A DNA stretch of 64,000 bases from Steromphala cineraria (taxonomy: Eukaryota > Mollusca > Gastropoda > Trochida > Trochidae): NCBI GenBank assembly GCA_916613615.1, contig OU744735.1:39443468-39507467 (forward strand), in the 5' to 3' direction. The notes under the pieces are model-generated. The model had not been told where the DNA came from. It did not search any database and worked only from the letters and a program-made list of their open reading frames with translations. Position 1 is the stretch's first letter, and the number at the start of each line of letters is the position of its first letter. Made by a program: the position numbers and the translations under genes. Positions 49,761 through 59,300 of the stretch are shown here, in pieces.

Positions 49761-52194
49761 ATATGCTACCAAAAAAAGATTGTGTTCAAATTGTAAAGCT
49801 CTTTGTTCCTAGGGTTTGAAAATTATTTTTTGTTCATTTATGAGCAATAACAGAAAATCATGGGTAGGAGTTTTGCAAAAAGCTTATTTCAAATTCATGA
49901 AACACTTTGGGAATTCTTTTTCATTCCATAATCTCTGAATACAGCTCATTTGATTTGGTTGTGATTCTAAGGTCGCGTTAATAATTTGTGTGTTATATCA
50001 AATGTATATTTATTACGACATGTATTGAAACATGGAAATGGGGTCAACGTTTCCCTTACTGGGAAGTTTGTGATGTATATTTGGGTTAGCGGTTGTTTCA
50101 TTGGTCGTTTTCAGCGTAGAAAACATCAGCATTTCCATCACATCTTGCGGAAATTAAGGATTTTCTTAAATCAGACATCGAATATACATTTCTTTAATTT
50201 ATTTTGAACATTCTAAGAACTTTTTGGGAACTTACTATGCATTCATCTTTGGTTGAGTTTAAAACAAAAATCAAAACTTTTAAGTTTTTCAAATAAGAAT
50301 GATAGAACAAATAAAATTTAGAGGTTAAGATCTTGAAGTTATTTGCTTAGGTTACAGTTAATTTCATCTTTGCTATATTTGTGCAATATCTTGTCTTAAT
50401 ATATTTTGAAAATTAGGGTAGTGAATGCTAATATATATCTTCCTATGTTTTTGTGGTGATGTAAGTCCTTTTTGTGCCAGTAATGTAAAAAAAAAAGTAA
50501 TGTTGAGTCCGAAAACGGTAACGCATGAGATTTTGTTAAATGTTTAAGCTGACATAATACAAATATTTTGACATAATGAAATATGATTTTAATATTTATT
50601 AAGGGAAGACTTTTTGCACTTTCCATATTATTTACATGACAACTTTTACTTTTATAATTTTAGCCTATGTTTATTTTTAAGAACATTCCTCGAAATTAAA
50701 ATTTGACATTTTATGACTTAAGTTACTTCATACTTTCCGCTAAATTCCATTTCCCTACTTTTAATTTTTTATCTTTGGTGACGGGCATTAATGACTGTTG
50801 CGGTTCGCGGGTTATATTTGTTTTTGATAACATTCCAAATCAGCAAATTCATTAAATGTACTTATCAAATCTGTTGGAAATTAACGGAAACATTCCTAAA
50901 AATTGACATTCTATAGCTGTATAGAAGCGGTTTATTGGTTGTTAGTAGCCGACCTGTGTTACGATGTAGTCAACGTTGTGAGTACCATGTCACAACATTG
51001 TTAAGTTTTCTTTCATATTGCCATGGTTGTCTTTAGTGATACAACTGCTTTCTTCATGAAACTTTGTGAAGTACTTCTAAGTATAAAGGAAAGTATTTGT
51101 TGAATATTTCTTTCAAGTCTTTTTTTTTAAATTTGTTTAAATGCTGCCTTTAAATTTTTCTTTTACTTTAAAAAACTTTAGATACAACCATTGAATCTTT
51201 ATTTACTTACAAAAGATCTATGTCTGTATCTATTTCCATTTCTATTATTTCCCTTCATATCTTTATTCTAATTTCCTGTATAACTAAGTTTTTCAACTTG
51301 TATGTTTTATTTTAAGTCTTAACCTTTTTTAAAATACTTTCTTTCAGTTTTCATGATAAACTCATATTCCAATATCAGCTGAACCGAAAAGTTTTATTTA
51401 TTAAAATGAAGAATGCTGTTATTTGAAAACAAACCAGGAATGTAACAATTTTACATATCAGAATGAAAAGTTTGAACGCCAAGTGGATGACTTTTCTTTT
51501 AATTAAAGTTAAGGTCACAAAAGGAAGTCATTCTCGTTCAACTATGAATCTCAGAATTATTATGCATTTATTAAGGTTTGCAATCGAAGGAATTATGAAT
51601 CTGTTGTTGACTGATTATGACGGGATAATTGTTCAAATTGTGAACATAAAAGTGCATGTTTAAGTTTCTAATATTTTTTTTCCCTCTCTGCAATATGAAA
51701 TAAAACTTGTTGAAAAAATGTTCTTTTGTTTTGATTTTGAGATGTCTTCTCTCCACAGTTTACTCAAGTCATGTTTTCACCTTAAAATGCACCTTATTGC
51801 CTACCTGGTGACAAGATGCTCATTTCTTCCCAAACATAAATTATTTGGTTCTCAGACCAATTTGTTTTGTCTTGAAGATTGAAAGACTAATTTTAATTAC
51901 AAGCAATAAGCTTCTCTAGAAAAGAAAGAGGTCATTTGAGAAGGCAAGACTCAAGTAATCAAGATTGTCTCGATGCCAGCTCCAGAAGGGGAATGTGCAC
52001 CCCTCACAAGAGAGTTCCAAAAGTACTAAATGTTTAACACCTAACAGACTCTGAAGCACATATTCTTGCAGATAAAAGAAAATCTCAAGAAAAGGAAACT
52101 AATGTTACCGATTAAAAAGAATTTTAAAAAAGTTAAATTCAAAAGTAAACATATCAAGTTTCACTTTAGCTCAGCAAATCCAATCACCTAACTC
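49761..52194. other. intergenic space between convergent NPDC1 and snapin
   Basis: Very AT-rich, no exons or terminal repeats recognised; may include distal NPDC1 3' UTR (another AATAAA near 51700). Confidence 0.45.
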
Positions 52195-52590
52195 AAATAA
52201 TACTTTAATACTTCTAAATTCACGTTTTGATCACAAATACTTATCGGGAGTTTTATCATATAGTAATTTCTTTTTTAAGCAAATAAAGGATATGGTCTAT
52301 TGGCGCTTCCTACATTTCCTGAACTTTGTGCAAACTTTAACATGAAAACAAATATACTGCCAATTTCCTCCATGAATTGGTTAATTGCCCCTGTCCAAAA
52401 AAGCAAGTCGGGAAATAGGTCTGATAATAAAATGTTCATCAGGAGAAATATGTATCAAGACAGATTGCAAAGAAACAATTTGAAACAAATGACATGTAGA
52501 TATTACAGATATTACTGTGTCAGCTTCTACTCAAAAGTGTCTGACATTCGAGTGACTTCGGGTGGTGTCTGAACCTCAGTCAGTTTGCCC
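52195..52590 (-). mobile_element. second, truncated copy of the GGGCAAACTGACC element
   Basis: The right end reads CTCAGTCAGTTTGCCC, flanked by TA. Read on the minus strand it follows the left half of the element at 9772 for about 400 bases with many substitutions, including the segments around TGACAGGGGCAAT and TTGGCGCTTC. Similarity fades near 52195. Confidence 0.7.
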
Positions 52591-53590
52591 TACTCTTCAT
52601 TAGTGACACTTTTTTTATATAACTAAAACTTGAAGTTTTACTTCGTTAAACATTGTCAAGGAAACCAATAAAAGTTTTCAGTTAAGGGTATAAAACCCAT
52701 GACATAATCAATACAAATCAGAAAAACATCAAATGCTAATGAGTTCAGATTTTATTATTCCAATAAATTCAAATCAATATTTACAAATTATACAAAAATA
52801 ACTAAATAAGCAAAACGTCACACAGAGTTTAATACTCTTTATAAGAGCCTACCACCATCAGCTTTTGGTCCACAATTAGGTTTTTGGCATGACAGGGATG
52901 AGGAAAAAAACTTACAAATATTCACTGGTGAGAGATTTATCTAGTCTTGTCAAATAAGGATTTTCGTAAATGTAATGCCCATTAATGGCTTCACATCACA
53001 ATGTCATCATCTCAGAAAATATTTAACTTTATTTGTCCATTCACAATCTCGTGCAACCAAAATGTTACAATTAGTAACATGATTGGAATTAATTTTGTAA
53101 TAAACATGTATCAATGACATGTAAAAAGAGGAATCTCCCCTGAAAGATTATTTAGTAGGGTTAGTCATTTTAAAAATTATTTAACTAAACATATACATCT
53201 TAACATATGACTGGTTGATATTGAATGTTGAAGAAAGTTGTAATTTCCAATAACAAATGAAACCTGCAAAATGCCTTGGAAACATAACTTTCCGTTACCT
53301 GCCACATGCAATGCCCGGGGTTGCAATATCAGAAGGTGAGAGGATATTTCTTCACTGGACAAAATGAATGTATAACAGCGTTATGTTTGTTTACTATTAA
53401 ATGTAATTCTAGTAAAATGAATTTGTCCAAAATGATCACCAAAAAGGGAGGTAACTAATTAATATGTACATCTCACTAATTATGTACATGAAATACATAA
53501 CATGTTAGAAAATAGATTTTCAAATTGCTGAAAGCATGATTATTAAATGCAAAATCAATGCGAGTTTTAGATGACATAATGTTGTTGACT
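52591..53590. other. intergenic, no feature recognised
   Basis: AT-rich; one AAAGGGAGGTAACTA motif at 53443. Confidence 0.5.
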
Positions 53591-54612
53591 TTTTAGCTCA
53601 TCAGGTCTGAAAGACCCGATGGGCTTATGGCATGGCAAGGCGTCCGGCGTCCGTCCGTCCGTCCATCCGTCCGTCCGTCCATCCGTAAACTTTTCACATT
53701 TTCGACTTCTTCTCCAGAACCAATGACTCTAGAGAGCTGAAATTTGATGTGCAGACTCCTTGGCCAATGGGGATTCTAAATTGTAGATTTCGTGACCCCA
53801 TGACCCCAAATGGGGTCACAGGGGTCAAAACTTTAAAAACCTATTTTCATCTTCTTCTCCAGTTCCAAAAGGTCTAGAGAGCTGAAAAGTTGTGAATAGA
53901 CTCCTTGGCCAATGGGGATTCTAAATTGTAGATTTCGTGACCCCATGACCCCAAATGGGGTCACAGGGGTCAAAACTTTAAAAACCTATTTTCATCTTCT
54001 TCTCCAGTTCCAAAAGGTCTAGAGAGCTGAAAAGTTGTGAATAGACTCCTTGGCTAATAGAGATTCTAAATTGTAGATTTCATGACCCCATGACCCCAAA
54101 TGGGGTCACAGGGGTCAAAACCGTAAAAACCTATTTTCATCTTCTTCTCCAGTTCCAAAAGGTCTAGAGAGCTGAAAAGTTGTGAGTAGACTCCTTGGCC
54201 AATGGGGATTCAAAATTGTAGATTTCATGACCCCATGACCCTAAATAGGGTCACAGGGGTCAAAATTTTAAAAACCTATTTTCATCTTCTCCTCCAGTTC
54301 CAAAAGGTCTAGAGAGCTGAAAAGTTGTGAGTAGACTCCTTTGCCAATGGGGATTCTAAATTGTAGATTTTGTGACCCCATGACCCCAATTGGGGTCACG
54401 GGGGTCAAAACCTTAAAAACCTATTTTTATCTTCTTCTCCAGTTCCAAAAGGTCTAGAGAGCTGAAAAGTTGTAGACTCTTTGGCAAATTAAGATTATAA
54501 ATTTTACATTTGATTACCCCTTGACCCCAATTGGGGTCACAGGGGTCAAAACCTTAAAAAACTATTTTCATCAAAAGTCTGATGAGCTACAGAGCCCATG
54601 GCTCTATTTTTA
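53591..54612 (+). mobile_element. hairpin-ended element, family C, second copy with about 5-6 core units
   Basis: Left hairpin at 53595-53625: arm AGCTCATCAGGTCT, loop gaa, arm AGACCCGATGGGCT. The right end reads CTGATGAGCT (54579-54588), hairpin arms AGAGCC and GGCTCT around cat (54591-54605), ATTTTTA. The core units match those of the 23.6-kb copy, with gtggggtcacaggggtc-type palindromes. Confidence 0.75.
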
Positions 54613-54953
54613 AATTTTCAAAAAACACAACATGGTAACAACCAAAACAAAATCCAAAATAGATCTTTAAAATTATGCCTTGTTGAGGAACTATCAGATG
54701 AATGATTCTCAATGCGATACAAGCATTTGTACCGAGAAATAAATAATCAAAAATTATTTGAAATTCCCCAAAAACATTTCATATTTATATCATATCATTT
54801 ACAGCATGGCTTGGCAATTTCTTAATCAATAATTGATAAGCAATTAAATACCTAATAGAACAATGTAACAGCAACATCTATGATTACAAAATAGTCAGAG
54901 AAACAAGTATAAATATTAGCAAAAAATGGTAATTTCAAGGACATTAAAGGGGC

Positions 54954-55308
54954 AGTAGCACGTTTTTAGGGGGAATATAAGGTGATGTCGAGAAAATGAA
55001 AATAAATGGTTCCAATTGAAAAACAATGTATTTAAACTAAATGGAGTAGTAATAATTCAAATATATAACGTAAAGGTTAGCCATGCGATTCCTTTTCTTA
55101 CACAAAATGAATTAAAGGTGTTCACAAAAAAATGGCCGCCAATGGATTTTGTGTGAATCTTTATACTTTGTCCTTTGACTATGGATGATTGGCTTGTGTA
55201 ATGACATTTTTGACACTGTCAAAATAATACATTTAGCATTAACTTACAATTATCAGTGAAATAATTAAAATATAAAATTATCAAAAAACGTGCTACTGCC
55301 CCTTTAAA
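54954..55308. mobile_element. TTAAAGGGGCAGTAGCA MITE, copy 6
   Basis: Intact ends TTAAAGGGGCAGTAGCACG and CGTGCTACTGCCCCTTTAA; same internal orientation as copy 1. Probably the youngest copy, judging by its matching ends. Confidence 0.88.
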
Positions 55309-55702
55309 GAAGACAATTAACAATTTCAAAAAAGAGCCATGTAACTGAAGCAAGTAATAATTTCATTCAATTTACAGAATAATTTACAGTGAAGTCCCTG
55401 ATAAGCAATAAATGCTGATATCATAGATTTTTTTCCTTTAAATAATTTGGATGTATCCCATAAGTTAGGAAAGCCTTGGCCTTCATGAAAGTCATAATAA
55501 TATAGACACCTTTCTGACACCACGATTCATATAATCTAATAAGACAAAAATATTTCTGATTACAACATTATTATTCTATGTCAAGCGCCATCTATGACAA
55601 AAACTCAAAAGCCTTAGCCTGTACAAAATAAATTTCTATATTCTTGAAAACAGACAAGATAGTTTTTCAACCAAACTTTGGGCAGGGGTGGCATTATTGC
55701 AC

Positions 55703-56166
55703 AAATCTCTGCATCCTGCTACATATGCGTATAAGTCTCCGCTAATGCTACAACCTATGCCCCGATATCCTCCTATAATCTTCTGTCGTATCGCTATATA
55801 TAGCAAGCCAATCAAATGATGCCCTTTCAGCGATAGCGGCAAACTAGTTCCTTGGCTTCGTTCCGCGTGCTCACCTCGTGATTCAAATTAACCAATAGGA
55901 GTGCTATAAGATAATAAATCTGATTTTCATTGCAGTCTCCCGCTAAGCTCCGAATCGCGAGCTCTTAGATTTCCACGTGCAACATCACCAGACAACAGTG
56001 TATGGAGTTCGAAATAGTTTGACTGAAAACAGACAGGTTATAAATAGCGCTGAGCAACCACCCGTCAGCGATACGACAGAAGACTATAGGAGGCTATCAG
56101 GGGATATGTTGTAGAATTAGCGGAGACATATACCTGATGTAGCAGGATGAAATCTCTGCAGAGGAA
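55703..56166. mobile_element. long-TIR element just 3' of the snapin stop codon
   Basis: Arms of about 95 bp: 55703-55800 (GCATCCTGCTACATATGCG through TCTGTCGTATCGCT) and 56066-56160 in inverse (AGCGATACGACAGAAGACTA through GTAGCAGGATG), with scattered mismatches. It lies 54 bases past the snapin stop, so it may fall within the 3' UTR. Confidence 0.7.
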
Positions 56167-56219
56167 ATGTTATGAGTAGAAGTAACAACTAAATCACATA
56201 CAATATGTTCAACACAAGT

Positions 56220-56312
56220 CTACTTGGGTGGTCCTGTTGCTCCAGGGTCTAGAAGGGATTTCTTACGAGCTGTCTCTTTGGAAACATTGTTGTGAAGTTT
56301 GTTCAGACGTTC
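56220..56312 (-). CDS. SNAPIN: snapin exon 4 (terminal)
   Basis: Acceptor tttctttgcag. It encodes ERLNKLHNNVSKETARKKSL, then LDPGATGPPK and TAG at 56222-56220. Confidence 0.94.
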   Translation of the reverse strand, partial: ERLNKLHNNVSKETARKKSLLDPGATGPPK

Positions 56313-59300
56313 CTGCAAAGAAAAATCAATAATAATCAAGATAAATATCGTAATTTATGTCATGAGTTTTAATCATATATGGATAATAATATAGATACCG
56401 GTAAATAAATCAGTCATATTACAAGAATTACCTTAGATAGGGCACTATCATTAAATCTCTTGCAAAATGGAATTCACATTTGAAATTGATATAAGCAAGT
56501 AATGATTCAATGCAATGGTTAAGTGCAACATAAATTTATTTCTTAAACTTATAATCAATTGCACTTGCTTTTACATGGAATGAATCAGGGTTCAACCCAA
56601 ATCTAAAACGTCAGTTATACATATGAAAGAACACTTTATTGAATAACTTCAAAATACCTGAACATTTTGTAGGATGTTATTTACGAGTGCCACTCTTCTT
56701 CTAGATGTGTTCAATTTCTTCACGTAGGGCTCCAGGTCTATTGGAGTCTGCTCTTGTTCTGTGATCTTCTTCAACTCTGTTTAGTAAAAACCACCATAAA
56801 ATCAAGATGACATCCAATGAATTTTCAAACTTTACATATCAATCAGAGCAATCAAGAAGGGTCAATTATGATTTGTCTGTTTCTAACATTAATTATGTGA
56901 ATTTTTTTAGTTTCTTTAAAATAATGACAATTATGACAGTGATCAATCTACAGATATGACCCTCTGAGTCAAGGGACTCGCTACCAAAAAGTCTTGTGAG
57001 TCCAAGCTGATTTAAATGAGTCCTTCAACAAGTAAGCACATACCGGTAGTATAACCAAAAAACAATGCATCCCTGGGGAGTCCTTCTTCAAATACTCAGG
57101 AAATTTTGAAATAGAAAACAAGATGTGTTTGTGAAACACGAATGCCCCCGGATGCATCCTGCTCGCTGTGTCAAGGTCAAGGTCAAGGTCACAAGGTCAA
57201 ATGTCATGGTGTCATCTGAAAGGTCTCATCACAAGGGATCCATATGTCAAGTATCAAAGACCTAGCTCTGACCAATCAAAAGTCATGACCAAGGTTAAAG
57301 TTTTTGTGGACAGACGGACGTCAAGGTCGCAAGATCAAATATCATGGTGTCATCTGAAAGGTCTCATCACAAGGGATACACATGTCAAGTATCAAAGACC
57401 TAGCACTGACAGTATAGAAACTATAGCCAAGGTTAAAGTTTTAGGAAAATGCTCGCTGTGTCAAGGTCAAGGTCACAAGGTCAAATGTCATGGTGTCATC
57501 TGAAAGGTCTCATCACAAGGGATCCATATGTCAAGTATCAAAGACCTAGCTCCGACCAATCAAAAGTTATGACCAAGGTTAAAGTTTTTGTGGACAAACG
57601 GACAGACGGACGGACAAGGTCACAAGGTCAAATATCATGGTGTCACATGAAAGGTCTCATCACAAGGAATACACATGTCAAGTATCAAAGACCTAGCACT
57701 GACAGTATAGAAGCTATAGCCAAGGTTAAAGTTTTCGGAAAATGCTCGCTGTGTCAAGGTCAAGGTCACAAGGTCAAATGTCATGGTGTCATCTGAAAGG
57801 TCTCATCACAAGGGATCCATATGTCAAGTATCAAAGACCTAGCTCTGACCAATCAAAAGTTATGACCAAGGTTAAAGTTTTTGTGGACAAACGGACAGAC
57901 GGACAGGTGAAAAACAATATACCCCCGGAATCTCCGATCCGGGGGCATAAAAAAAGCTGCTTTTTGTTTTTCTATTTCTTAATTTCCTGAGTATTTGAAG
58001 CAGGACTCGCAGGTAAATTTATCCCTGTAATGATGAGATACTGATAGATAAATCCAGCTCTGAGTTTCTCAATAACAAATCAAATGAATGACAGTGAAAA
58101 CAGATCCATACAGAAACTTCAGCAGACACTCATATACTAGGCTAATAAGAAAAAACAAAGGTATCTTGAATAACAGTTTCCAAAAGAGGGCAAACATATA
58201 CCTTCTGCCAAACTGTCTATCTGCTGTCGAAGTTCCATTTGGCCATCTCTGAAACACATAACGTAAACTAAATTACAATTTTTGCATGCAAAAAATAAAG
58301 CAACCAGTAATTCATTCTTCCAATGAATAAATCCAGCATGCTAAATGTCTTCCTGTGTCAACTTCAACAGTTCAAAGCCAATTTTATCTGTAACATCTTC
58401 CACACTGACTTGCTCATGTAAACTAAATTTTCATTTTCGCATGCTTTAAAAGAAAGTACCATAAGCAGTAACTTATTCTTCTAATGAATAAATCCAGCAT
58501 GCTAGATGTCTTCCTATGTCAACTTCAACGGTTCAAAGCCAATTTTATCTGCAACATCTTCCCGACTGACTTGCTCATGTAAACTAAATTTTCATTTTCG
58601 CATGCTTTAAAAGAAAGTACCATAAGCAGTAACTTATTCTTCTAATGAATAAATCCAGCATGCTAGATGTCTTCCTATGTCAACTTCAACGGTTCAAAGC
58701 CAATTTTATCTGCAACATCTTCCCGACTGACTTGCTCATGTAAACTAAATTTTCATTTTCGCATGCTTTAAAATAAAGTACCATAAGCAGTAACTTATTC
58801 TTCTAATGAATAAATCCAGCATGCTAGATGTCTTCCTATGTCAACTTCAACGGTTCAAAGCCAATTTTATCTGCAACATCTTCCCGACTGACTTGCTCAT
58901 ATAAACTAAATTTTCATTTTCGCATGCTTTAAAATAAAGTACCATAAGTAGTAACTTATTCTTCTAATGAATAAATCCAGCATGCTAGATGTCTTCCTAT
59001 GTCAACTTCAACGGTTCAAAGCCAATTTTATCTGCAACATCTTCCCGACTGACTTGCTCATGTAAACTAAATTTTCATTTTCGCATGCTTTAAAATAAAG
59101 TACCATAAGCAGTAACTTATTCTTCTAATGAATAAATCCAGCATGCTAGATGTCTTCCTATTTCAACTTCAACGGTTCAAAGCCAATTTTATCTGCAACA
59201 TCTTCCGGACTGACTTGCTCATGTAAACTAAATTTTCATTTTCGCATGCTTTAAAATAAAGTACCATAAGCAGTAACTTATTCTTCTAATGAATAAATCC

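Noticed and set aside
57168..57990. Three overlapping ORFs of 82-115 codons with SRSRSQGQMSWCHLKGLITR-like protein
   Set aside because: They translate the 290-bp repeat unit of element E and have no independent support.
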